A stretch of 64,000 nucleotides of DNA from Plasmodium coatneyi (Eukaryota > Apicomplexa > Aconoidasida > Haemosporida > Plasmodiidae). The stretch covers positions 496,001-560,000 of the forward strand of contig NC_033564.1 in assembly GCF_001680005.1 (NCBI RefSeq). The letters run 5' to 3'. Below are positions 10,901-25,900 of this stretch, piece after piece (position 1 is the first letter of the stretch; each line of letters starts with the position of its first letter). The notes beneath the pieces were generated by a model, which was not told the origin of the DNA, did no database searches, and saw only the letters and a list, made by a program, of their open reading frames with translations. The translations under genes were made by a program, and so were the position numbers.

Positions 10901-13900
10901 CGAACAGATGGAGTACGCAACGGCGGGTTCATCTACGGACAGTCTTCACAAAGAAGTGAAAGATGAACCATTCGGAGATAAGGCAAGTAGTAAGTTTTCT
11001 TATACGTCGAACGGGTCCAAAAAAGGCACAGTGAGCAGCAGTTTAGGCAGCCTTGCAGAGGGGGAAAATCCATACGATTCGAGAAGCGACTTAAGTTGGG
11101 AAGGAATGGACAAATTTTCCACCCTTAACATATCCAACTTTCGAAGCGAAAAAAATAATGACACCACAAATGAACAGGAAAATTACGAGAGAAACAACAA
11201 GGAAATAACAAGCAGCGCATGGTACCTCAGGACCATGTGCAGGAAGAAAAAAATCATGGAAAAAGAAAAATTAAAAAGTGTGAAGGAATTAAAAAACGAC
11301 TTGCTACGAACAAAGTACAGTGTTTTTAACAAAAATGTATTATTCCTAAATGAAGCAAATTTGAAAAATATATTCGAATCTACCTTCTTCGATTCGATTC
11401 AAATGAAGAATGCTATTATTAGGATAATGTCCTCCTACGAGATAGATAATCTGCAAAACATTCTAAACGTCAATATGAGCGATTTAAATAACCACTTTTT
11501 CCATTTGCGTAATATTTTTCTAAATAAAAAAAAAATATTATCCTTCTTCAATTTGAAGACTAGCCAAAATGTGCTTAGCAAAATTGAGACGAAGTTTTAT
11601 TCTGTGTTCACCACGGTATGGTTCCATTATACAAATTATTTGTGGAAAGTTCTGGACATTTTTGGAGTTTTTGAACTGCGTCTCCTCTCAAGCATGTATC
11701 ATTCGCTAGTTATGACCAACAAAGATGAGAACCATCTGAATCTGTTAAATTATTTTGGGTTCACAGATGTATTCATGATTTATTTGCTACTAATACGTTT
11801 GAGGCGGAATGTGTACTACATTAACCAGAATAAGGCTTTCGATGTTCACAACGCGTCTTCACTAAAAATGGATCCCCTATACATTGCTCGAGGGAACAAT
11901 GGATACTTCCACGTCTTCAGGCATAACTGCGGGGTCAAAATTTTGAGCAGCAACTTGGATAACAAGAATCAAATTAACGCGGGGTTCGGCCTCCATTTTT
12001 ACGCGATTAAGAGTATTGGTAAGTTTGGGTTGGTGTGCCATCATGTGCTGTTCCTCCTTACAAGTGTATACACCCTGCTTTGTTACTTCTTTGCACTTCT
12101 TCACGATCGCCTTTCCCTCCCTATCCCGCAGACAAATCCATCTTCAGCGCCAACCACTGGACCGAATCCGACTTCGAGGGAGAGACGAAACTTTCGCTAG
12201 CCAAGAAAAGCATCTCCTCCCTCCTCGAATCAATCGATCACGGAAGCATATACTACAATATAAACGACAACAAGGATACGGAGAAATATTCCTTTCTCAG
12301 CATCTACAGGAATGAAAACGCCAGCAACATTAACGACTTGCCGGCTCTCATTACAGCAATCATATGTGGACAGTTATATGATATAAGCTTAGTGAAGGAA
12401 TGTATAAGGAAGGACGAAGTTTTCTTCTCCTTCACAAATAAAATAAACTCCATCGTTTACAACTTTTACAACAACAGCACCAGTTTTAAGAATATCACCT
12501 TCATATCGTCGAGGCAGTCCTACGAGAATGTATTTAGTGATTTTTATAATAACGAAAAGATACGTAAGTGCATTTGGGGAGGGTAGAAAACTTATTCGAA
12601 TTGCTCCATTTTGTGTAGCACACCGATACTTTGCCGCATGGCCCCTCGTCATGATATTTCACCATGATTAATTTTTCCCCCACCACCGCAGTCCTCGGGG
12701 CGCTGCTCCTCTACCTGGAGGGAATGAAGCGGGACGTGGCCCGACTATCGAACGAGAACGAAATAAGGTACCACTTTTCATTCGTGTACAACCTTATCAA
12801 GATGCACATCCTGAAGAAAAGCGTGTCTACCTACAAGACGCAATCCCAGCTATACGCCCTGGAGGAAATCATGTTTAAATATAAGCTCTACAGCGAGAAG
12901 ATAGCCAATGCCCTTACTCTGCTGAACGATCTGAACAGGGGTAATAAGGGAGGGGCTTCTCCATTCGCATAGAATGGTGCATGTTCTAGATTGTCTCACA
13001 TAGCGTGTATGCACCCTGTTCGTATTCACCACGTACGGTACACTTTTCCCCTTTTTTCCCCCCCACATCGCGTAGGAAACCAACAATTCATCGAGCTGCT
13101 GGACACGATGTCCCTAATCTTCTACCGCATGAAGGTGGAGGACCTAGGCCACGCCATAGGCCAAGGTGTCCCAGAAGTACACACAGAAATACTTATCCTC
13201 GACCTAATGGATGTAATAAACATAGTAGCCTTTTTTCATAAGGTGATTAACAAAATGGAGACAGTAAGCGAACTGGAAGAGCTAATAGACAAGGAGAAGG
13301 TGATCAAACTTCACATCGAGGAAATCATAGACGTGGTGAAAAAAATATTTGAAAGTTACGAAAACTACTACTACGACATCATAGGGGACGATATGAGAAA
13401 CACCATTAAAGAGACGCTGTTAAAAAAGATGAAAAATTTATTCATAAATTATAAAAGGTTTATTAATGAAGAGAGTAAAAAATTGTCGTCGAAATTTATA
13501 AAAAATTTAAAAAAAAAAAAATCCTTTTTTCTTTTTGAGGGACCAGTTACGTACAACTTCCCTATAGATATATCCTACGGTAAGATAAAGAATTTTGAGC
13601 AGATATTTTTTCTTGACTTGATAGAATACTCCTACTCTGACTATACCAGTTCTCACCTGAGGTATGCGCAAGAGGAGGAGGACGAGGAAAATAACAGCAT
13701 GTCTAAATTGATTGAACGGGTGAAGAAGATAAGCTTGCTGTATCACGCGTTCGACATTCCGAAGGAATACAATGAAAAGCTGTTCAACTACATTTTCGAG
13801 TTTTCTCAAGAAGAATCCGTCAATAAGTCCTTTGTTCAGCGGAGCAAGCTATGGGGGCGAAACGGTAAGTGGAAAAAGCGAAATAAAGAAAAGGAATCGA

Positions 13901-16900
13901 ACAATTTAGGTCACTCTGGAGGTCCATACGCGTTGTCCAATACACGCATAAGCAGGGAGGGACGCAGCTTTTGCTGTTTTAATTGCAAATGTGCTATACT
14001 TAAATCGTTCCTGGTTTTATTTGTGTGCAACCCTTGGTGTTGTGAGGGGAAGAATATTTTGCTTCCCTCAGAGGCACATCGCAAGGTTGCCTAGAACAGA
14101 CCTACTTGTCCACTTCTAACTAGTTCGTACCACCTTACCCCACTGTAGTACCCGAGGAAAGCTACGCGAAGTTATGCATCGTGAACCTGCAGAGGCTGCT
14201 GAGGTACTACTTCGAAAGCAGCCGCATACACAAGCTGGTCGACTTCATGCTGAAATACAACGAAATAAAAATCGGAATCAAGAAGCCAGTGAAGGACGGA
14301 AGGGGAAGCACCAATCTGTACCTGTGCATAAGAGACCAATGGTTCTACAAGCACAGTTTCCAGAACATGAAGTCGTACCTATCAAACATTAAAATAAAAT
14401 TTAAATTTAACGTAGAGGATATAAAAATGTGTGCTAGAGAGAATAATGGCTACCCACACCTGAACACTCTAACACATGCTATGATAAATATACTGGCATA
14501 CGAGCTACACAACATTTTTAGTAAGACGGAAAAGTTCGATTCTATGTTTTCTCTGATGGACGTGAAGAATAGCGATATTTCTAGTAAACTGATATTTCAA
14601 ATTAACAACGTCCTGAATATGAAACAGAAGATTTGCATTTTCTATTATTCCAAGAATACCTTACTGCACCTTACGGAAATTTTGAGTCAGCACTTTAAGG
14701 AGAGAATCATCTACATGTCTGATAACATGAAGGGAGGGTACGACGTGTACTCCTTTAACCCTGCTCGGAAGGAAGGCGGCAATAAAATCATCATCCTGAA
14801 AGAAGGGCACACGTTTAAGGTGTACAACCACAGCAGCACTCTCTTCAGCTACGAAATGCACCATTTGAGGGACACATGTAGGTGGAGGAGCGTCTACCGT
14901 TCGCACATTCATATGTTCTTTCCATGTTTCTTACACGTTTCTGCTACCTTTTGCGCATCTATTACGCGATTACACTGCTTACTACACTTATGCATTCCCC
15001 CACTTCTGCACCGCAGCGACGTTCCACATATACTACGAAGAGCTGGTGAAGGTGAAGAACTACCTGGAGGCGCTGGAGAGCGAATACACAGAGAGTCCGA
15101 CCACATCAGCGGAGGACATCCATACGGCCATCCGGGCGCACAACACGGAAAAGAACTACACGAACATACAGCAGATGATTCTGACCCTGATAGAACGAAA
15201 AGACGTAGGAAACAGGAAGAAGATGATTCTGAGAAATTTAATCGACCTAGATATCGTCAAGCAAAGAAGCAAGAGGGTGAAGAATAATTACCTGCACCTG
15301 CTGTACCTGGAGGTATTCTCTCTCTTCGGGTTTGGCCCCTACAGCGATTTAGACAACTTATTGAAGGATCTTTTTCTTTGCGATAAGGGGCTCCTACAAT
15401 GGTTTAAATTATCCCTCTCCGAGGTTCGAAAAGATGAAAGTGATGAAGGCAGCTACAACAAACTGCGCATATTCGTTTCTGCGCTGAGGTATATGATAAA
15501 GAAACTAGACAGCATATTATCGAAAAACACGCTAGAGAAACAAGAACTGGAAAATGCTATGGAATTTTTTAAAAAGAAAAAAGAGGATATAATACCATTC
15601 GATTTTGAGAATTTCATTCCTCATTTTTTAAAAAAAAAAAAAAAAAAAATTAAAGTACAACACTTTTGGGAACAAAATAGAAGAGTTCAAAATTGACGAG
15701 AAGGTGAAAGATCAAATACTGGAAGAGATAGAACAGTACAAATTTTCCATTCCATCGGATAATATGAAGCCTTACTACTTCATTTCGCTGATTGGGTTGG
15801 GTTACTCATACATACAGAAGTTTTATGAGTTGAAATTGGGTCTGCACTCCTCAGTCTCCTCCAGCAGTGTTATCACGCTGAGGAAGCTGTTCAACTTATT
15901 CTACGTGAACGAACTTACAGAGGTGATTAATTTGATCATTCAGGTGATCATGAATGTATACAAGAATTTTTTTTACAAGAAGAATGATTTTTTCAAGGGT
16001 GCAGATATAAACTTAAGTAAGGAGAAGAAGAAACAGTTTGGGGAAATTATTCTATCAAAGGAGAGCGTCAACATTGATCCGTTGGATACGACAAAAGACC
16101 AATCGAGTAACGACAACACAGGAAAATTGGATGACAGTACGAAATCCTTCACCGTTCATGAATATTACCTAAATTATGTGATAAAAAATGCGTACGATTT
16201 TTTTTATACCGTGTTTAACTGCTCGGATGATAAGCCTTGCTTCTTCGAAAAGGACGAATCTGCTGAAGAAACGGTGAAGAAGTACCTTAAGGAAAATTCC
16301 TTTAACCAAAATATGATTTGGCTCATACCAATTCTTTCGAACCATTTTAGGAGCTCCATAAGTATCCTCTACATGGATGACAAAGACATTCGTTTGTACA
16401 AATACCAGGACGATAGCGCCATGAAGTTTAGCATCCAAATTTTGGTGCAAGACGGGGAGATGTTCCTCGTCCTACCCACCTACTTTATACACATGAACAT
16501 TCTAAGCATAATAACAAACACCTTGATAAAGAACGAAAATGATGCCGCACATAATGAACGGTCCCTCTCACCCTTATACGCCAGCGTATCAGGGTGTGTG
16601 TTCGTCATGGATGAATCCATCAAAAGTACGACAAACTCGGACAATTATTATAAAACTTATTTTGAAATTATCGAAGAAAAGATAAACCTTTTTTTGCAAA
16701 AGAAGATGCACATATATAGCTTGCTCGTATCCATAAGGGAAGACATCCTAAACTTTAAATACTTCATATACTATGAAAATTTTGTGAAGTTTTTGAAGCT
16801 GATGGATTATTTTATATCCGTGCTGAATTCCAAACTGCAGCTCAACGTGGACTTCACCTTCGAGGATATTTTCAATTCGCCGAACACTCTAGTCAAGCAC

Positions 16901-19900
16901 TCCATTAACAATATTATAAACTTCATTGTGAAGGATAATTACAACATTTTCGGGACCGAAATTAAGAAATTTTACACGAATATATTTAAAATTCATGTTC
17001 ATAAGAAGTACCAATCTAGTGCATTCCTTCGGCTGCTAGACTTCCTCCTCAGCAGCATAAAGGAAGAAATAGACACCCAGAACAAGCAGATAGAAATGTC
17101 CTACAATTTTCTTGAAAATATGCGCAAAAGGAACTACGTGCAGAATTTGAAAAGTCTAGAATCGCTAATCATATGCGAACAGGTGAAGATCATTTCCAAC
17201 ATAATAAAGTACATCGAGATAAACCTCGACAATATCATAAACCACATTGTCTACAAATCGGAGAAGCTTACCGTGGAGAACGAAATGATCAACAAAGTGC
17301 AGATCATTCACGACTGCTGCTTAAAGTACGACTTTAACGAATTGGGGGCGACGGAATTAACCAAGAAATACTTCAAAGAGTTGGAAAAAAAAAATATTAA
17401 AATTTCAAATTATAGCAAGATTTTACGCAGGCTATCCGATGAGGAGTTAGACTACGAAGAGTGGTATTCCATTGCATCGAAAATTCAGGTGGACTATTTT
17501 AAGAAGAACGAATTGGTGTACTTTAAAATTTTGAAGGAATCCCCCTTTTGGAAACACGGGGCGAAATACTTCACCGAGGAAATTGTGCAGAAGAAACTGA
17601 AGGAACATAAGTTGTATATCGAGGAGAAGGACATAAAGTCGCTCAGCAATAACAAGCTAACCTACAGCGAATACAAGGACCTCCTATATGACGTAAAGAT
17701 AATTAGTATGACGGAAAAAGACTTAGATGCCATGGTGGTGAACAGAGAGCAATACGCTATATCCATCGTGTGGAAGTTTTTCAACACAGAAATTTGCGTT
17801 AACGGGAATGACATCCCTTTTGAGGATATCTACTCCAAGCTGAAAAATTACAGAAAGGATTTGAACTACCTATCCCTGCTAAAGAAGGAAGACGTGTACA
17901 ACCTGTTCAACGCTATTGTTATATTCCATCGGTTGGTAGAATCAATCGATGAGAAAACATTTAACAAGTACAAAAGCTACAGAATTACAAACATTCTTTT
18001 TTACGAACTAATGACCAGGGGGGTATATATATCTGGAGATTCCCTCATAACTAAAGAATACATAGAATCTATATTCAACTACGATATGTGGAAGAGGGAC
18101 ATTAAGCATGTAAAAGTTAGTAACATTTTGATAAGATCCCTGGTTCCGACAAAGTATATTAATTATTATTCTACTGCACCCATTTTTAAGATCCTTCGAT
18201 TTTTTGTAAATTCCAAGCTGAACGTACGCCTGGTTAATGTGCTTTCCTACGTAATATACAACATACTAAAATTGGGGAACATGAAAGAAGGCATCTTTAA
18301 GATAATTATGACTGAGGGACTTCTACTAGGTAGCTTGGACGTGATCAAGCTTATCTTAATAAAACTTAATATATCCCTAGATGGACTAACAACCGCCGTC
18401 ACGGCGGTGCTCACAAATCTGCATTTCGTGCTTGAGTGTGGCCTCGTGCAAGACATCATAGAAAGCATAGACTACCGCAGGATGTTCTCCAATCTGTTCT
18501 TCCTGCTGCACAACTTAGTAGAGGAATTCTACTTCAAGGCCATATTGGACTTCCTTCTCGAATATCCATTCATAGTAGATTTTATAAAAAAGAATGAAGA
18601 GAAAATTAAAGAAATTCTGATAAATTTTAAAAGATTCTTCCTCCTAAACTTTGGCACATATGTTAATTTTTTTCAGCACCTGTACGACAGTATTGAAACG
18701 AAATTCCTCACATACATTAAGTATTACGCCACGAAAATTTTAAACAACTTTTTACCTTTCTCATCAGACTTGATTGAGAAAATTACGCAAATCGAGATGC
18801 AGAGGATAAGTCTGCTGGAGTTTATTTCGTTTAGAGATGAAGAGACTATCATCCCAATTTACCAAAATGTTATAGCTCTCCTGCAGGATGAGGATTTTAT
18901 GATAGACCTTAGAATTTCCACCATCAATAAACATAAAGAATATTTCTCCAGCGGGAAAAATGTCAAAATTTCAGAGGCGGATCTCCTAGACACCTTATAT
19001 AATAAGTACCAACGGTTGTATCCCTCAAATGGTGCTTCTCACCCACGGTTGAATAAACCGAGAAAAGCGACCACTTCGAAGGCTCCTTCTAAGGGGAAAA
19101 GTCAGTCCTTTCTTCAGAAAAAGACTTTAAATTTGAAGAAGAATAATATAAGACTACTCAAAGGGGGGAAAAACGACATTGGCAATGTTCGTTCCCCCTT
19201 CGGAAATCACCTCCCCGGGAAAAACACACCCACTGGGGATGGATTCACGTCGAAGCGAGATGCTAAACACGTAGTTAATTTCTCCCCATGGGATAACCCC
19301 CTCTTGGGGAAACCCTCCAATGGTCGGCTTAGCCACATTTTCAGCAACAAAAAATGGGCTAGAAGTGCCAAGTCGGAGAAGGGGGAGCAGAATAAGACAG
19401 GTGAATCTGAACAAACCGAACGGAAGAAGGAGGAACAGAAGAAACAAAAAAAGATCAACGATTCGAATAAACCAAAGGAATCATTCACAAACCTAAACAC
19501 TGATCAGAAGCAAAGCATCTCCGAAGCGTCCTTCTTGGAAAACAAAAACAGCAGCACGGTAAAAAGTTACTACCTTATCGAATCGAATAGGTACAGAACG
19601 CTGAGCTGCTTGGAGAAAATGTTCCTCTATTCGTTTGACAGTAATTCCAATGTTGGAGAAAATAAAACCAAAATATGCAGCTCACTGTATAGCCAGAACT
19701 GGACACAAAAGGTGCGAAAAGTCTCCATGAAGAAGCTAAGTGAGAAGGGTGTATACACTTATGGGTATACACACGACCTGATATTAACGACAAAGGTGAG
19801 GGGTGAAAAATGCGAGGTGCAGTTCAAGCTGAATATTGGACATGATAATAAGCAAATCCTAAAAAACCAGAAATATAAAAACGCAATTGTGGATTTCAAC

Positions 19901-22900
19901 ATTTTTAGAGAGAACAACGAATTATGCTTCCTAATTGTTAATAGCAAAAAGAGTAGGGAAAAAAACGTGTTTGTATGTTACCATGCTGAATTGGTCCCGT
20001 TTTATCGAACCTACGATGTTTCGAATTATCTGAACAAAGTCTTCTCCGACGTTGATTCGGACAGTACGAGCAAAATGATCGAAGAAAATGAAGAGGCCAA
20101 TGAGAAGGACAGGACAAACGTGAATGAAATGTACAAATATCCATTCAACATCTTCGCGAGTGATGAAATTGGAGAGACAAATCAGGGACGTGAGGACATT
20201 GAACGAAAGGGAGTCGACTTGGAACAATCCTCACATGTAGACGGATTCAGGGGAAGTAAGAACACCACCGATAGAAGTACTAAAGGCAGAAAAGAGGACA
20301 CCAATGTAGGAGATTCCACCCCGTTTAGGAATGACCAAATGTCGGTCAAAATCAACACAAGTGGCAGAAAAAATGGTGCATTAACTAACACATTCAACGA
20401 AACCTTTAAAAATATTAGAACAGGAATTAACAAAATGAAGGATAAAGTGAAGAAAAGACGAAAAGGGGAAGAAGAAAAAGACGATTCGAATGACAACATA
20501 GGGAAAATTAAAGATGCACTGAAATACTTAACAGAGAAGAAAATAATAAATCAGCTTCTCGAATTTGAATATTTTCACTCAATCAGGTGGACCTCCAACA
20601 TTTTTAGCGTCACCATAGATAACATGAAGGGGAACAATGAAAATATCATGTTGGTTCTGGAGCTTGGAGACTATAACCTAAAGACCTACTACGAGGTAGA
20701 CATAAATTACGTTGCCAATGTGCAGGCCTTGCAGAAGCTAGATTATTTCATCAAGAAAAGTAACGTCACGGATATGATAGCACAGAGGCTGAAGAAGTAT
20801 ACCAAGCTCAACTTCATTCTGAAGCATATTTTTAGGTTCACCCATGAGATTAAGAATGTGTCGTATATCAAGTCGAGTATCACTGCAGAGGGGGGGGTAA
20901 ATCCCACAAAGGGTCCCCAGTCAGGCAAGGAAAATTACCAAAATGGAAGCCTCACTTCAGATAAGCGTCTCAAAGGGGACGAAACCGACGATGATGACGA
21001 CGATATACTAGACGAAGTGGAGGAGAAACATGTTCACGGAAACGACTCAGAGCAGCCATTCCAGGAGTACATAAAATTCACGTGGTATAAAGAACACAAC
21101 AAGGACAGAGTAGAAGCCATCCTAGCGGTGAAGGCAATCAACCCACTGAAAATGAAAAACCATAACAGCGAAATTTTATGTGAAACAAATGTGGACATAA
21201 GAAATGTATTTAAGGTGTTTAGACCACGGGAATGGAGTGAAGGAAACGAACGGGAGGGAATCGAAATAAATGAGGATGGAACGGAACGATCGATGAACCA
21301 ATCGAAGGGGAAGCCAACTTCAGAAACAACCGTGGAGAATTTCACATCCGATTTGATTTCCAAAACGGATGTAGAACAAAGCGTGAGAAACAGCACGAAG
21401 AAGAAATTCTTCTCCGATTATGCTACATATTTTAGTAAGATCTACCCCCTGACGGAAGAAGAAAATTACTTCATAAGAACCAGGATGGAGAAAAACTGCG
21501 CTCTACTCAAGTACAGACTTATCCTCCTATCCGTCATCATAATAAAGAGCAATAATTTGAGCAACCTCAAAAAGATGAGTAACCTCAGCAACGAATATTT
21601 GAGAGACAACTACAAGGTGTACAAAAATATTGAGTTTCATCAAAATAAATTGTTTAGAAAAAAATACATCTACATAGACAACAAGCACTACATAATTAAA
21701 AAAAAATTGGAGTGCCTCCTAGGGTTGGATTTTTACAAAAGCTTAAAGACTTCCCTAGAGAAGAAAAACATATTGCAAACATTTCTCGAAGACCTAACCG
21801 TGGAGATATCCAACATTAACAGGTTCTTCTACAAGTACCACTACAATGATAATTCGAACATACACTCATCTAGCTTCTATCTGGATAAGCTGAAACATAT
21901 TAAGTCATTATGTCCCCTCATATACGATTTGATGAACAAGGAAAAGATTGACATAACGGATACGTCCAAGGTGGATACATCTATCAAGCTGCCAAACACG
22001 AGGGAAGTAGAAAATGAAATAGAGCAGTGCGAAAAGAGAGTCGGCTTCTACGGAAGTAACATCCTATCCTTTGGGAAAGAGTTAGACGACTCGATAGGTA
22101 AAAAAAGAATTGAAAATATAGCTATGTTTTCCTACGAATGTGAAAAGTCCATTTTTAATGAAAAGAATTTAAGTGAACTGGATGAATATCACAAAAATTT
22201 TTGTATTAACGTGTTTGAAAATGAGTTGGAAGAACGGGACGAACAATTTAGACCCAACACGGAATGGATCGATATGCTCTATAATACCTTCTCCTCCAAA
22301 AAGAATCATAACTATACTGGAAATAACTACTCAGAAATTAGATGCTTTGGATTTGCCGACAGGGATGAATTGAAAGAATATCAGAAGAAGAAAGAAGCCA
22401 AGTGTAAGGTTACCATCCTTAATAGGACCCTCAATGTGCTTCAACAATTTATGGACAAATATTACAGAATAAAGAAGGACGGAATAAATAACGGAAACGC
22501 ATACAATGTTTATGCCCTGTTTAAGAATATTTATACAGTGATGATATACAAACTGATGTACGAAAGTAGGCCATTCAAACCTCTGCGTATTCAACAGAAA
22601 CTGAACCTAGTCGGAAATAAATACACCAAGTTGTTATATAAAAAGGAGAACTACTCAAAGTTCATGAAGCACATGTTGGATAAGACCAGCACTTTGTACC
22701 TTGAAATTGAGTTGCTCTACAATGAGCATGTCTTCCTTAGGAACATCTCCTTCCCGATGGAATCCGTCGACATTCTCATGTTTAACCACAGACCATTTAG
22801 TGATGATACCTACGGGTATAGACTGTTAGCCAACCCGAATGAAAGTATAAACGAAGGGGAAGAAAACACCAAAGTATACTCCTTTTTTGTTCTAATTCTG

Positions 22901-25900
22901 CTAGGTTACTACCCAGAGATTCAGAAGTCGCTCCTAGAAGTGGCAGAAAATGCAGACCTGATTTATAAACTGCTAGACATTAATGTGGAGGAGATCAAGA
23001 AAATTATCCAGGCCAATGAAAATGGGGACGATCAGGATAGTGGAAGGGACGGATCATCGTCCTCCTCTTGGGGATCAACAACTCTTCAAAATGGAACCTC
23101 ATCCATTTTAGACTACATGGATAGGAGTCAGTACGGAATTGCTGAAAAACTTGCCAACCCCCTTGGAACTTTATACAATTTTATTTTTAGCAAAACGGAG
23201 GATGGAAACTCTGGGGGGAGTAGTACTACCTCTCCTTCATCTACGGTCGACAGTCCATGGAGTTCTCCTTGGTTTTCTATGGAGTATCCATCGGTGTCCC
23301 CAAGTGGGGTGTCTACCTCTACATCGAACGAGGCGCCTTCCAGCAACGCATCGACCAGCTCAACGAACAGTGCATCCCCCCCCGAGTACGAAATTAATGA
23401 CTTCACATGGATGGAGAAGGAACAAATAGACAGCGTCAAGAGGCTGATCGTGCAGCACGAACTTGTGGACTACTTCATAAAAGGGATCAAATTGATGAAC
23501 CTGAATAGCTACCTAAGAAGTGATAACTATTTAGATGCATTTAAGAAGGCTCTCACTGATGAACTGAAGAAGAAAAATTTCTATCACCACTTTATTAAGA
23601 CTTCCCCTTTGTTTCACTTTGACTTTTATAAAGTGCACCACTTGTTGCTCTTCGCCTTTTATTATGCCTTCTCGGATATCATAAGGACGAGAAGACAGTA
23701 CGTCAATCTGGAGTCCAGTATAAATAGAATCATTGATAATAATAAGTCTGTCTATATGTATAGAACCCAGACGTATAAAAATTTCAATTTGGATCCTGAA
23801 AAGAGAGTTAGTCTAAATAAAGACCATGAAGAAATTGCAAAGTTTGTTTACAACAGAGCTATACAATACAGATACATTAACAGAGAGAACCCTGAACACG
23901 TTCTCTTCAAATTTAGAGAAGACCAAATAGACGAACTAATGATAATTTTAAATAATAAAAAAAAACAAATATATACTGCCAACGATTTGGAAGAAATTAC
24001 CGCCTTTGTAGAAGTCATGGTGGAAAATTATATTCACATTTTAAATAATTACCCTTCCAATTTTAGCATCAGTAGGCATTCCTCCTTTTATAAAAATTTC
24101 ATCAGAAATGCCAAAGAGTATTTTTTCTCCTACAATAAGAAAAATAATTTGCTTTATATTATCAACCAGAGGGATGTTAACTACAATATACAGACTATTA
24201 AACATTTAAATGAAAAATCCACCGTCATTAATTTGATAAAGTCTGTTTTAGAATTTGTTTTCTTGGCTTCCACCAGGTCGTACACGGTGGATAGAGCCAT
24301 TAAGGAGATCATAAGTATTAATGAGCAAACAACTTTGAAAAAGGGGCCCCATCTGAAGCATTTTAAAAAGGTGAACATTCTTCCAGGAAAGTCTCAGCGC
24401 TATGCCTTCTTGCAAAGCACCAATGGGTCCACAAAATCAGATAAGAGAAAATTCCATGGGGAAAATCCTAACGTGGTGAAAATGAATAGCCATACTGAAG
24501 GGGAAAACACAGTGATAATTCCGATCAATTCGCTGAAAAGACGCAACAAACGCAGTGGCTGCTGTCGATGCTGTAAGAAAAAATGCCTCACCATACACAA
24601 AAGGAATAACCCCAATATGCGCATGAACAATTACCCCATGGTTTCAGAAGTCAAGGAAAAACCAGGCAGGTGCACACCGCCTTGTGATTTTAGGGAAGCT
24701 CCTACAAAGGTTACCATTGTAAATGCAAAGAAGAAGGGAACACCTAGGAAGAGGCCACCTTCGAATAATTCACCATATACATTTTGTGACAAAAAGGGGA
24801 GGAAAATTATTTACATGGGTGATGAGGAGGATGTAGAGAGGAGGCCCTTCCAACTGGGTGGCGCAAAAAGGGGAGGCACTCACAATTACGCTCCGGTTCG
24901 CAGTCGCAGGGTTGGCCTGAAAGGAGCAACTTACGATGATGAGGTGGACAACGATGAAATCGACTACGATGAAATGAACTATGATGAAGTGGACCATGAT
25001 GAAGTCGACTACGGTGAAATGTACCATGATGAAGTTAACCACTGCGAAACGTACCCTGATGAGGAGGACATGACCCAATCGACAGACACCCTGGCAATTG
25101 CCAGAGCCATAGAATACAATTTCACCGAACATGAACATACTAAAAGCTCAGACAGCAGCATCGTGGAGAGCCTTTTCGGAACCAGAATGAATAATATGTA
25201 TTCAAAGTTAAAAGGAGGAGTGTTTTCCTTCGCTTTTTCCCATGGTTTCGATTTCTTTTTACGAAATAGTCTCTACTTTTACAAGAGAAATTTAATTTCC
25301 AGGTATATAACCCATTATGCAAAGACGAACGTAGTGCAGAGTTTGGATATGCTCTTCCTAATAGTGAGGGATCATGAGTTGAAGACATCCATTACGAATA
25401 CATATTCAATCAAGCACAATCTCTTCGATATATGTCTATTTAATTTCCAGAATTTATCCATATCACTTAAAAATATTGTTAACCTGATCGATGAAGAGAA
25501 AATAGAGAAAATACTTTCCTATGTCATTGCCGTGATCCATATGAGGTACACAGGAAATGCTCGCTTCATAGAAAATATGATTAAGAATTTAAATAATGCC
25601 TTGTCGAAGAATATTACGTTGAAAAAATTATTTGGGAATTTTATTTCTTACCTTACCATTTCGTCCATACAAACCGTTCAGTTGTATTTTCACTCCAGAT
25701 ATAAAAAGAAGTTGCTAAAGATGATTATAACAATAATGAATAAAATTTCCGGCACGATTTCCAACGTTTTTGGGGAACCCTACTTCCAGTCCTACATGTG
25801 CATGCACCTGATAAAGTTGGGCGAGTCCTTCATAAGGGAGTTCAACGCGGAAAACACCGTCTACCGGTTTTTTATGGATGTCGGCGAGATTAACTTTATA

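Noticed and set aside
12991..13075. Protein start at 12991 for a separate gene
   Set aside because: This stretch is an intron of the giant gene. The real exon starts at 13076 after a pyrimidine-rich acceptor.
15046..15696. Separate 216-residue gene ending at 15696
   Set aside because: It continues the frame of the giant gene up to the A20 run. The stop appears only because the frame is shifted there.
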